A DNA stretch of 6,858 bases from assembly GCA_013139875.1 (NCBI GenBank), contig WSZY01000131.1, positions 1 to 6,858 on the forward strand, given 5' to 3'. The position numbers and the translations under genes are program-made. Source of the stretch: Mariprofundaceae bacterium. Lineage in GTDB: Bacteria > Pseudomonadota > Zetaproteobacteria > Mariprofundales > Mariprofundaceae. The notes beneath the pieces were generated by a model. It saw only the letters and a program-made list of their open reading frames with translations, was not told the origin of the DNA and ran no database searches. Of the stretch, positions 1 through 5,749 are shown in pieces. Within the stretch, counting starts at the first letter, position 1; the number at the start of each line of letters is the position of its first letter.

Positions 1-376
1 GCAGAAGGTGGCTGATGTCGGCTGTACTTCGTGCCATTCCGGACCGCTATTTACCAATAACGAGTTTGTTGCTTTTCAGTATGGAAGCGACACGGGCGTG
101 AAGTCTGTCACAGGCAAGGATGAAGATGATCATCTGTTCCGTGTTCAGTCCTGGCGTAATATTGCTATGACCGCACCATATTTCCATGATGGCTCGGCGG
201 CAACGCTGGGCGAGGCTGTTCGTACCATGGCAACAGTCCAACTGGGAACAGAGCTGAGTAACAGGGATGTAGCTGATATCGTGGCATTTCTTGAAACGTT
301 GACAGGCGAAGCACCGGAAGTTTCTTTTCCGTTACTGCCGCGTCCGGCAGGCCATGCACTTAACTGGCGTGACTGA
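1..376 (+). CDS. Di-heme cytochrome c peroxidase (MauG/CcpA family), C-terminal fragment
   Basis: This is the last 124 residues of a gene that begins left of the window; the frame is open from base 2, so the GTG at base 8 is internal and not a start. The fragment opens with the heme c binding motif CTSCH (bases 23-37), followed by SGPLFTN, the usual sequence after the second CxxCH of bacterial di-heme peroxidases. Further on are the family-typical stretches FRVQSWRNIAMTAPYFHDGS and ADIVAFLETLTGE, with a Met in VRTMA that is a candidate axial ligand. Members of this family are periplasmic and reduce hydrogen peroxide with electrons from small cytochromes or cupredoxins; some relatives (MauG) modify proteins instead. 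The first heme domain and the signal peptide are outside the window, so peroxidase and MauG-like roles cannot be separated here. A strong terminator follows directly, so the gene ends its transcription unit. Confidence 0.9.
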   Translation, partial: QKVADVGCTSCHSGPLFTNNEFVAFQYGSDTGVKSVTGKDEDDHLFRVQSWRNIAMTAPYFHDGSAATLGEAVRTMATVQLGTELSNRDVADIVAFLETLTGEAPEVSFPLLPRPAGHALNWRD

Positions 377-392
377 GCCGGTCATACAATTT

Positions 393-425
393 AAAAAGGG
401 CCCTGATATTCAGGGCCCTTTTTTT
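393..425 (+). terminator. Intrinsic terminator after the cytochrome c peroxidase gene
   Basis: A perfect 14-bp inverted repeat (393-406 with 410-423) has a 3-base TAT loop. The core is GGGCCCTGA/TCAGGGCCC, flanked by five A on the left and seven T on the right. The T-run gives Rho-independent termination on the plus strand, and the A-run could let it work on the minus strand too. It separates the peroxidase gene from fbaB. Confidence 0.93.
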
Positions 426-541
426 GTCTGCTAAAAGGAATAGACAGAATTACAGCTGTCCGCACACTACTCTTTTCCGATTTTTTTTCTGCAGAGATAC
501 TCCGTATGGGCTATGCTAGTTCTGCTTCATAGATCATATAT

Positions 542-548
542 AGGGAGG
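542..548 (+). promoter_or_regulatory. Ribosome binding site of fbaB
   Basis: AGGGAGG lies 5 bases before the ATG at 554, a strong Shine-Dalgarno match that fixes the start. Bases 426-541 upstream must hold the fbaB promoter, since the preceding terminator blocks readthrough. A TATGCT hexamer at 512-517 is a possible -10, but no convincing -35 pairs with it. Confidence 0.8.
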
Positions 549-553
549 CCGCC

Positions 554-1603
554 ATGAGTAACATTCAATCACTACTGGGTGATGAGGCCGAATCACTTCT
601 TACACATCAATGCCGGACGATTAGCAGAGAAGATATCTACCTTCCCGGGCCTGATTTTGTTGGCCGGGTGATGAGCCAGAGTGACCGCAAAGCATCCGTA
701 CTTCGAAATATGCAGACACTCTGTAATCACGGACGTCTGGCCGGAACAGGCTATCTCTCCCTTCTTCCCGTTGATCAGGGAGTGGAGCACTCCGGTGGTG
801 CGTCCTTTGCTCCCAACCCGATCTATTTTGATCCTGAGAAAATTATTGAGCTTGCCATCGAGGGAGGTTGCAATGGTGTGGCATCCACCTATGGGGTGCT
901 GGCATCGGTGAGCAACCGCTATGCTCATAAAATCCCCTTTATTATGAAGATTAACCACAATGAAATCCTGAGTTATCCCAACATCTATGATCAGACACTC
1001 TTTGCTTCAGTGGAGCAGGCATTTGATCTTGGTGCTGTTGCTGTGGGAGCGACCGTCTACTTCGGTGCTCACGAGTCACGCCGGCAGATTCAGGAGGTCA
1101 GCGATGCCTTTGCCCGTGCCCATGAACTCGGTATGGTAACTGTTCTCTGGGCCTATCTTCGCAATTCGGCATTCAAACATGAGGGTGTTGATTACCATAC
1201 GGCGGCGGATCTGACCGGTCAGGCCAATCATCTGGCAGCCACCATCGGTGCTGACATCATTAAACAGAAACAGGCGGAGGGAAATGGCGGCTATAAAGCG
1301 ATCAATTTCGGTAAAACCCACCCGCTGGTCTACGAAAAACTTACCACAGATCACCCCATTGATCTGACCCGCTATCAGTTGGCCAACTGCTACATGGGCC
1401 GTATCGGTATGATCAACTCCGGTGGTGCATCCGGTGACAATGATCTGGCTCAGGCAGTCAAAACTGCCGTCATTAACAAACGGGCAGGGGGTATGGGGAT
1501 GATCTCCGGACGAAAGGCGTTTCAGAAGCCGATGGCTGAGGGTGTTGATCTGCTCAACACGATTCAGGATGTCTATCTGTCGAAAGAGGTGACGATTGCC
1601 TGA
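554..1603 (+). CDS. fbaB: Class I fructose-bisphosphate aldolase (FbaB/DhnA type)
   Basis: The 349-residue product matches E. coli FbaB (about 350 residues) along its whole length as I recall that sequence. Shared blocks include [18 protein letters not shown] (71-80), [57 protein letters not shown] and INKRAGGMG. The enzyme reversibly cleaves fructose 1,6-bisphosphate to glyceraldehyde 3-phosphate and dihydroxyacetone phosphate in the cytoplasm. It uses a Schiff-base lysine, most likely K237 or K239 in the IIKQK segment, and needs no metal. DhnA-type class I aldolases are often linked to gluconeogenic growth, and in an autotroph this enzyme could serve hexose synthesis from fixed carbon (inference). 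The start is set by a strong AGGGAGG. It has its own upstream terminator boundary. The next gene is 61 bases downstream with no clear terminator between, so partial cotranscription is possible. Confidence 0.96.
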   Translation: MSNIQSLLGDEAESLLTHQCRTISREDIYLPGPDFVGRVMSQSDRKASVLRNMQTLCNHGRLAGTGYLSLLPVDQGVEHSGGASFAPNPIYFDPEKIIELAIEGGCNGVASTYGVLASVSNRYAHKIPFIMKINHNEILSYPNIYDQTLFASVEQAFDLGAVAVGATVYFGAHESRRQIQEVSDAFARAHELGMVTVLWAYLRNSAFKHEGVDYHTAADLTGQANHLAATIGADIIKQKQAEGNGGYKAINFGKTHPLVYEKLTTDHPIDLTRYQLANCYMGRIGMINSGGASGDNDLAQAVKTAVINKRAGGMGMISGRKAFQKPMAEGVDLLNTIQDVYLSKEVTIA

Positions 1604-1642
1604 TTGATGTGGCATACCCCTTTTAGAGTATACCATTTCCAC

Positions 1643-1676
1643 ATGGAGCATCTAAAATCAGAAGATGCTATTCCAT
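1643..1676 (+). promoter_or_regulatory. Possible hairpin covering the start codon of the receiver gene
   Basis: ATGGAGCATCT (1643-1653) is complementary to AGATGCT (1663-1669) plus CCAT (1673-1676), with a 3-base ATT bulge and a 9-base loop. The right arm contains the ATG at 1665-1667, and the left arm contains the only good GGAG nearby (1645-1648). If it forms in mRNA, the start would be sequestered. This rests on base pairing seen by eye, with no folding energy calculated. Confidence 0.4.
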
Positions 1677-2015
1677 ATTATTGATGATCAGCCCTTCTTC
1701 TGCTCATTTCTGGAGGGGATATTTGATTCGCTGGGTCATGAATCGATCCCATTCACCTCACCCGAGGATTATCTCACCTATGTTGAGAGTCCGGTGTACC
1801 GGAGCCCGGAGGCCGTATTCTGTGATATCAGAATGCCTGGTATGAGCGGCTATGAACTGATGAACCGTACACTGGCGATCTGGCCCGATAAAAAATTTGT
1901 GCTGATGAGTGCTGGCGCTGAGATAAGGGCTCAGTATGAACCCGGCGTCTACAGGCTGCTGCGCAAGCCTCTGGAACTGTCGCGATTGGAAGAGCTGGTT
2001 CTGGAGCTAAGTTAG
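1665..2015 (+). CDS. Stand-alone response regulator receiver domain (CheY-like)
   Basis: The 116-residue protein is one receiver domain with no output domain. The expected residues are present: acidic pair D7-D8 in HIIDDQP, phosphoacceptor D54 in VFCDIRMPGMSGYEL, S82 in VLMSAG (the Ser/Thr position), and K101 in the LLRKPLE cis-Lys-Pro motif. It is therefore likely to be phosphorylated by a histidine kinase and to act by protein contact, like CheY, Spo0F-type relays or DivK. No kinase, phosphotransfer or chemotaxis gene is visible, so its partner is unknown. The ATG at 1665 is the only possible start, because an in-frame stop (TAA, 1653-1655) lies just upstream. The first beta strand begins almost at once, which is normal for this family. 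The Shine-Dalgarno is poor (AGAAG abutting the ATG), and a hairpin may cover the start. It converges with the phosphoesterase gene 17 bases downstream. Confidence 0.9.
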   Translation: MLFHIIDDQPFFCSFLEGIFDSLGHESIPFTSPEDYLTYVESPVYRSPEAVFCDIRMPGMSGYELMNRTLAIWPDKKFVLMSAGAEIRAQYEPGVYRLLRKPLELSRLEELVLELS

Positions 2016-2032
2016 GCGTTTTAACAGGCCCA

Positions 2033-2974
2033 TCACTCTTTTCGCAGGTGGTGGAGAGTTACTTCCGGCAGACAGTTGATGCGGGCATCAACAATGCATG
2101 AGCCGCAGCCGACAGAGGTGTAGCCGCGCATATCATGATAATTCCATGCCCCCTTGGCCATCAGGCGCGGGCAGTTGGCGTTTACCGTCACGAAAATCCC
2201 TCCCGGCAGACAAATCTGGCCACCATGGGTATGGCCACAGAGCATCAGGTTGAAATCGGAGTGTGCCGCCCGTTTGTACACCTCGGGTGAATGTGACAGC
2301 AGGATCGACAGTTCATCGGGTGGAATATGCATGGCCGCCTTCTCCAGGTTATCCACCTGGTAGTAGTGCGGATCATCAATGCCGGCGATATGGAGCTTCG
2401 CATCACCCCGTTCAATGAGCGTTGCCTCATTCATCAGCATATGGATATCCATTGCCTCAAGCCCTTCGAGCATCTCAACGAAATCATGATTGCCGAGCAC
2501 GCCGTAGACCGGTCCGGAGATCTCTTTGCGTACACGGGCCATTTCACTGAGAGTCTTATCGTAAGAGCCACGGGTCTCTGCCCGGTAATCACCGGTCAGC
2601 ACGCAGATATCATATTCAAGTGACTGAATACGGTGAATCAGTGCATTGGTGATGTTTTCAGACAGGTCCACGTGTAGGTCACTCAGATGCAGAATGGTGA
2701 AGCCGTCAAATGCCCCGGGGAGCTCTTTGATATGGATATCGTGATGGTTCAGCTGGATGTTTGTTGCATTGCGTCGGGCACGCCGGCGCAGGCCACTGGC
2801 GCGCAGGCCGGACTTAAGCAGGGCATGCCCCAGCTGCCAGTTTTCGATATGGAAGAAGTTGCGCCCCTGTCCGAACACCTGTGATTCGTGGTCACGCTGA
2901 ACGCCGAGGCGCTGTTTCAGGTACAGTCGATCCAGCCGCTTCTCAAGATAGTCCATCGTCGGCTTTTTGTTCAT
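2033..2974 (-). CDS. Calcineurin-like metallophosphoesterase (YkuE/YaeI type)
   Basis: The 313-residue product carries all five metal-site motifs of the calcineurin-like phosphoesterase fold: LHLSDLHVD (D99, H101), LTGDYR (D129), LGNHDF (N162, H163), LLSHSPE (H228) and CGHTHGGQ (H248, H250). The spacing and the GHTHGGQICLPGG block fit the YkuE/YaeI branch, whose members hydrolyse phosphodiesters or pyrophosphates with two metal ions; some relatives act on lipids such as UDP-diacylglucosamine. The substrate is not deducible here. Unlike many relatives it shows no N-terminal membrane helix, but has about 85 residues before the domain, including a basic run (RASGLRRRARRNA, 58-70) that could touch a membrane surface. 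I chose the ATG at 2974 because GGAG lies 6 bases before it. A GTG at 3016 also opens the frame, but it has no ribosome site and sits only about five bases from the predicted transcript start. Confidence 0.88.
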   Translation of the reverse strand: MNKKPTMDYLEKRLDRLYLKQRLGVQRDHESQVFGQGRNFFHIENWQLGHALLKSGLRASGLRRRARRNATNIQLNHHDIHIKELPGAFDGFTILHLSDLHVDLSENITNALIHRIQSLEYDICVLTGDYRAETRGSYDKTLSEMARVRKEISGPVYGVLGNHDFVEMLEGLEAMDIHMLMNEATLIERGDAKLHIAGIDDPHYYQVDNLEKAAMHIPPDELSILLSHSPEVYKRAAHSDFNLMLCGHTHGGQICLPGGIFVTVNANCPRLMAKGAWNYHDMRGYTSVGCGSCIVDARINCLPEVTLHHLRKE

Positions 2975-2980
2975 GGTCGG

Positions 2981-2984
2981 CTCC
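2981..2984 (-). promoter_or_regulatory. Ribosome binding site deciding the phosphoesterase start
   Basis: On the minus strand GGAG is followed by six bases (CCGACC) and then the ATG at 2974-2972. This spacing supports the 313-residue product over the GTG start 42 bases upstream, which lacks a Shine-Dalgarno sequence. Confidence 0.65.
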
Positions 2985-3027
2985 ACTGCCGGTCGGCAAA
3001 AAAGATGATAGTCCACTGCATAACCCG

Positions 3028-3036
3028 ATTATAGCA
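3028..3036 (-). promoter_or_regulatory. Extended -10 promoter for the phosphoesterase gene
   Basis: Read on the minus strand the sequence is TGCTATAAT, a perfect sigma-70 -10 hexamer (3033-3028) preceded by the TGn extension. The expected transcript start is near 3021, giving a leader of about 47 bases to the ATG at 2974. No good -35 is seen at 16-18 bases, which is common for extended -10 promoters. Confidence 0.6.
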
Positions 3037-3058
3037 TGAATGACGGGCGTGATTGCTG

Positions 3059-3122
3059 ATCCGCCAAATTTGGAAGAGAGCCAGTGACACGATTACCCCT
3101 GAAATATGGGTGAGAGGCGGAT
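3059..3122. repeat. Nested inverted repeats between phosphoesterase and hypA
   Basis: ATCCGCC (3059-3065) is perfectly repeated in inverse as GGCGGAT (3116-3122). Inside it is a 10-bp palindrome CCAAATTTGG (3064-3073) and a weaker pair TTACCC/GGGTGA (3093-3098 with 3108-3113, one G-T pair). The block sits upstream of both divergent genes, so it could be an operator or an mRNA structure in the hypA leader. No known regulator consensus is recognised, and chance is possible for repeats this short. Confidence 0.35.
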
Positions 3123-3165
3123 ATGCTGGCCTCCGTGATGGATTCATGTGTACACTATTCGGCTT

Positions 3166-3171
3166 GAGGTG
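3166..3171 (+). promoter_or_regulatory. Ribosome binding site of hypA
   Basis: GAGGTG ends 7 bases before the ATG at 3179. This selects that ATG over the in-frame GTG at 3173, which would overlap the spacer. The choice matters because HypA must begin Met-His for nickel binding. No clear sigma-70 or sigma-54 promoter for the hyp operon was found in 2975-3165. Confidence 0.75.
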
Positions 3172-3178
3172 AGTGGCT

Positions 3179-3520
3179 ATGCATGAGATGTCCCTGTGCG
3201 AGAGTGTGTTGCGTCTGATTGAGGATAGTGCCGAATCCAACCACTTCTCGAAGGTAAAAACCGTATGGCTGGAGATTGGTTCGCTCGCTGCAGTGGAGCC
3301 TGAAGCGATGCGTTTTAATTTTGACCTGATAATGAAAGGGACGCTGGTAGAGGGTGCAAAGCTTGAGTTGATTGAGGTGCCGGCCACGGCCTGGTGTACG
3401 GCATGTGAAAAAGATGTTGAGATCAGCCAGCGTTATGATGGCTGCCCATGTTGCGGTGAGACGGGGCTAACACTCTCAAGTGGTGATGAGATGCGAATCA
3501 GGGAACTGGAGGTGGTGTGA
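3179..3520 (+). CDS. hypA: Hydrogenase nickel-insertion protein HypA
   Basis: The 113-residue product has the family's full length. It starts MHEMSLCES, with His2 and Glu3 of the N-terminal nickel site. The structural zinc site is formed by C73-x-x-C76 (CTAC) and C89-x-x-C92 (CPCC), at the positions I recall for E. coli HypA. HypA is a cytoplasmic metallochaperone that works with the GTPase HypB to place nickel in the large subunit of [NiFe]-hydrogenases, after iron and its CN/CO ligands are in place. It is the first gene of the operon, and its TGA overlaps the hypB start by one base (TGATG), which suggests coupled translation. The middle of the protein ([17 protein letters not shown]) also matches the family. 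The paralogue HybF is a formal alternative, but the neighbouring hypB favours HypA. Confidence 0.96.
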   Translation: MHEMSLCESVLRLIEDSAESNHFSKVKTVWLEIGSLAAVEPEAMRFNFDLIMKGTLVEGAKLELIEVPATAWCTACEKDVEISQRYDGCPCCGETGLTLSSGDEMRIRELEVV

Positions 3521-4365
3521 TGTGCAGGGTGTGCGGATGCGGTGAAGGCGAAACTACAATCGAGGGGCGGGAGCACCGCCATGATAGTCATCACCATAAC
3601 CACAGAGAACAGACTCACGGTGGGCATATCCACGACTACGGGCAGGGGGCTGCTCACGCCCACGCGCCGGGCATGAGCCAATCCCGGATGGTGCAGGTCG
3701 AGCAGGACATACTCTCCAGAAACAACCAGTACGCGGCCACCAACCGCAACCATTTTGTAAGCCACAGGATTCTGGCATTGAATCTGCTATCCAGCCCCGG
3801 CTCCGGTAAGACAACACTACTGACGAAATCACTTGTGCAACTGCAGCGGGAGTTTGCAGTTGCTGTCATCGAGGGAGATCAGCAGACCGCCAATGATGCC
3901 GAGTGTATCCGCGCTACAGGCGTGAAGGCGGTGCAGATCAATACCGGCCGTGGATGCCATCTTGATGCCCATATGGTGGGGCATGCCGTGGAGTCGCTTC
4001 AGCCTGAAAAGGAGAGCATTCTGTTCATTGAGAATGTCGGCAATCTGGTCTGTCCCGCAGCTTTTGATCTGGGTGAGGCACGCAAAGTCGTTATCCTCTC
4101 GGTGACCGAGGGCGAGGACAAGCCGCTGAAGTATCCTGATATGTTCCATGCTGCCGACCTGATGCTGCTTAACAAGATCGACCTGCTTCCCCATCTTGAT
4201 TTCAATGTTGAGCAGTGCATCGAGAATGCGCGCCGCATCAATCCCGGTATCAGGGTGATTTGCCTCTCTGCCACAACCGGTGAGGGGATCGATGGATGGC
4301 TTCAATGGCTAAACAATGAGCGCGACCTTTTGACGGCGTCAGATCAAGTGAGTGCTGAGGGTTGA
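3520..4365 (+). CDS. hypB: Hydrogenase nickel-incorporation GTPase HypB
   Basis: The 281-residue product starts [11 protein letters not shown], giving the N-terminal CxxCGC high-affinity nickel site (C2, C5, C7). Next is a histidine-rich stretch with 11 His between residues 19 and 48, suited to nickel storage or buffering. The SIMIBI-class G domain follows: P-loop SSPGSGKTT (91-99), [12 protein letters not shown] (117-128), the dimer and metal site residues C146-H147 in [24 protein letters not shown] with C178, and the guanine-specificity motif NKID (218-221). HypB hydrolyses GTP to drive nickel delivery with HypA to the hydrogenase precursor. The ATG at 3520 has GGAGG 7 bases upstream, and the family always begins Met-Cys, so the GTG one codon earlier is rejected. 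The C-terminal tail after the G domain is short and ordinary. Confidence 0.97.
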   Translation: MCRVCGCGEGETTIEGREHRHDSHHHNHREQTHGGHIHDYGQGAAHAHAPGMSQSRMVQVEQDILSRNNQYAATNRNHFVSHRILALNLLSSPGSGKTTLLTKSLVQLQREFAVAVIEGDQQTANDAECIRATGVKAVQINTGRGCHLDAHMVGHAVESLQPEKESILFIENVGNLVCPAAFDLGEARKVVILSVTEGEDKPLKYPDMFHAADLMLLNKIDLLPHLDFNVEQCIENARRINPGIRVICLSATTGEGIDGWLQWLNNERDLLTASDQVSAEG

Positions 4366-4379
4366 ACCGGGTATCCACC

Positions 4380-5516
4380 ATGCAGGCTGAGAGTCGGAAG
4401 CCATTTCCCTGCCCGATTTTTACTGATGGTATAAAAATTTCACTCCATAGTGGAGGGGTATCGGTTGCTGCAACAGGGGTGGATCTGAAAAACAGTCTCT
4501 GTATGACCGGAGAGGGGCTTGCCGAAGTCTCCGGGATAACGGGAGACATCAACGATCCGGCTACCTATGAAAAAGTCTCCGAAACGCTTCATCAGGTGAG
4601 TGCGGTTGATGCAGTGGCTTGCGACCTGCACCCCGATCTTCATTCGACCCGACTCGCTTTTCAGCTCTCGGAGCGATTGGATGTTCCTCTGATTCGAGTG
4701 CAGCACCATCACGCCCACATTGCCACTGTGATGGCAGAGCACGGCATGAATGGGCCGGCAGTGGGTCTGGCCATGGATGGGTATGGTTATGGAACCGATG
4801 GCTCGGCCTGGGGTGGTGAGTGTCTCTATATTGATGGTGGCGAGTGCAGCAGGGAAGGCTATCTGAAGCCGGTGGCGATGCCGGGGGGTGATGCAGCAAG
4901 TCGGCAGCCGTGGCGTATGGCTGTGGCGTGGTTAAATGGTAATGATTCTCTGGCACGGTTGTTTGATGGACTCCCTGTTGCAACGATTCGGAGGCTTTGT
5001 GAATCGGAGAACACACCACTGACCAGCAGTGCCGGACGCCTGTTCGATGCGGCCAGTGCCATTGTGCTGGGTAGCAGAGATGTTGCCTTCGAGGGCGAAG
5101 CTGCAGTCGCACTTGAGAAAGCTGCAATGGGTGTCACGGAGATTCACCCGCTCTCTTACAATCTGGAGCAGAGCAGTGGTGTGCTTCAGCTCGATTGCAC
5201 CGAGGCAATGAATCAGCTCATGGAGGCAGTTCTAAACAATGAATCGAAACCTGAATTGGCGGCGGGGTTTCATCGGATGCTGGCAGCGGGCATGGCAGAG
5301 ATGGCGACTCGTGTGGCAACTTTGAGGGGTGTAAAAAATATTGTGCTGGCAGGCGGCTGTTTCCTCAATGCATTGTTAAAAGAGCAGGTGACCGCACACC
5401 TTGAGGATGCCGGTCTGCGAGTGTTCTGCTCACAGAAACTCCCTTATGGTGATGGTGCCATCGCACTGGGTCAGGCATGGGTGGCCGTTCAAAAGCTTAA
5501 AGCGGGAGACGTCTGA
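4380..5516 (+). CDS. hypF: Short HypF: C-terminal carbamoyltransferase (Kae1-like) domain only
   Basis: The 378-residue product aligns by motif with the C-terminal half of HypF (full length about 750 residues). Present are VDLKNSLC (34-41), DLHPDLHSTR (82-91), metal-binding HHHAH (109-113), MDGYGYGTDGSAWGGE (132-147), TSSAGRLFDA (215-224), FEGEAA (237-242), AGGCFLN (324-330) and PYGDGAIALGQ (355-365). In complete HypF this domain transfers the carbamoyl group from carbamoyl-adenylate to the C-terminal cysteine of HypE, the source of the cyanide ligands. The acylphosphatase, zinc-finger and YrdC-like domains that make carbamoyl-adenylate are absent. hypB lies directly upstream, so no remnant is hidden there. 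The start is uncertain: ATG 4380 has only a weak GGG upstream, while TTG 4362 would overlap the hypB stop, with GAGGG directly abutting it. TsaD/Kae1 itself is less likely given hyp neighbours and HypF-specific motifs. Confidence 0.9.
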   Translation: MQAESRKPFPCPIFTDGIKISLHSGGVSVAATGVDLKNSLCMTGEGLAEVSGITGDINDPATYEKVSETLHQVSAVDAVACDLHPDLHSTRLAFQLSERLDVPLIRVQHHHAHIATVMAEHGMNGPAVGLAMDGYGYGTDGSAWGGECLYIDGGECSREGYLKPVAMPGGDAASRQPWRMAVAWLNGNDSLARLFDGLPVATIRRLCESENTPLTSSAGRLFDAASAIVLGSRDVAFEGEAAVALEKAAMGVTEIHPLSYNLEQSSGVLQLDCTEAMNQLMEAVLNNESKPELAAGFHRMLAAGMAEMATRVATLRGVKNIVLAGGCFLNALLKEQVTAHLEDAGLRVFCSQKLPYGDGAIALGQAWVAVQKLKAGDV

Positions 5517-5749
5517 TGTGTCTGGCGATACCTGCACGGATTACCGCACTGCATGGTGAGACAATGGCCACAGTTGAGATCGGCGGTGTTGAGAGAGAGG
5601 TTTCGCTTGCCCTGGTCGATGCGGACGTAGGTGACTATGTGATTGTGCATGTTGGCATTGCCATCTCAACACTTGATGAGAATGAGGCGATGAAAACGCT
5701 GGCACTGTTTGCCGAGTTGGATGAGGCGCAGGATGGTCCGCCAGTATGA
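5516..5749 (+). CDS. hypC: Hydrogenase maturation chaperone HypC
   Basis: The 77-residue product has the HypC/HupF/HypG size and begins MCLAIPARI, with the essential Cys2 exposed after Met removal. The rest matches the family: VEIGGVEREVSLALV and YVIVHVGIAISTLDENEA, with conserved His45. HypC binds iron with HypD, carries the Fe(CN)2CO group, and shuttles it to the hydrogenase large-subunit precursor in the cytoplasm. The ATG shares one base with the hypF stop (TGATG) and has GGGAG 7 bases upstream. The stop overlaps hypD by four bases (ATGA). It ends in a short acidic and proline tail with no recognised motif. Subfamilies specific to one hydrogenase (HybG, HupF) cannot be excluded, but the operon context favours a general HypC. 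Confidence 0.96.
   Translation: MCLAIPARITALHGETMATVEIGGVEREVSLALVDADVGDYVIVHVGIAISTLDENEAMKTLALFAELDEAQDGPPV

Noticed and set aside
481..517. Sigma-70 promoter for fbaB with TATGCT at 512-517
   Set aside because: No acceptable -35 hexamer is found at 16-18 bases spacing, so it is mentioned only as a possibility.
1611..1634. Imperfect inverted repeat after fbaB (GGCATAC with GTATACC) as a terminator
   Set aside because: It has a mismatch, an AT-rich 7-bp stem and a 10-base loop with no T-run after it, so it is not a convincing intrinsic terminator.
1076..1651. Open frame of 191 codons on the minus strand inside fbaB
   Set aside because: It is fully antisense to a clear aldolase gene and shows no recognisable domain, so it is best explained as a shadow frame.
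2016..2032. Shared terminator between the convergent receiver and phosphoesterase genes
   Set aside because: The 17-base gap and flanks show no stable hairpin with a T-run on either strand; transcripts may end inside the opposing gene or by Rho.
2975..3016. Longer phosphoesterase starting at GTG 3016
   Set aside because: No ribosome site precedes it and it lies about five bases from the predicted transcript start, while ATG 2974 has a well-spaced GGAG.
2975..3178. Sigma-54 (-24/-12) promoter or FNR box upstream of hypA
   Set aside because: I looked for GG-N10-GC and for TTGAT-N4-ATCAA patterns and found no convincing match, only GG-N10-GG near 3117-3130.
4561..5127. Open frame of 188 codons on the minus strand inside hypF
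   Set aside because: Its His/Pro/Arg/Ser-rich composition is typical of an antisense frame, and it overlaps highly conserved HypF motifs.
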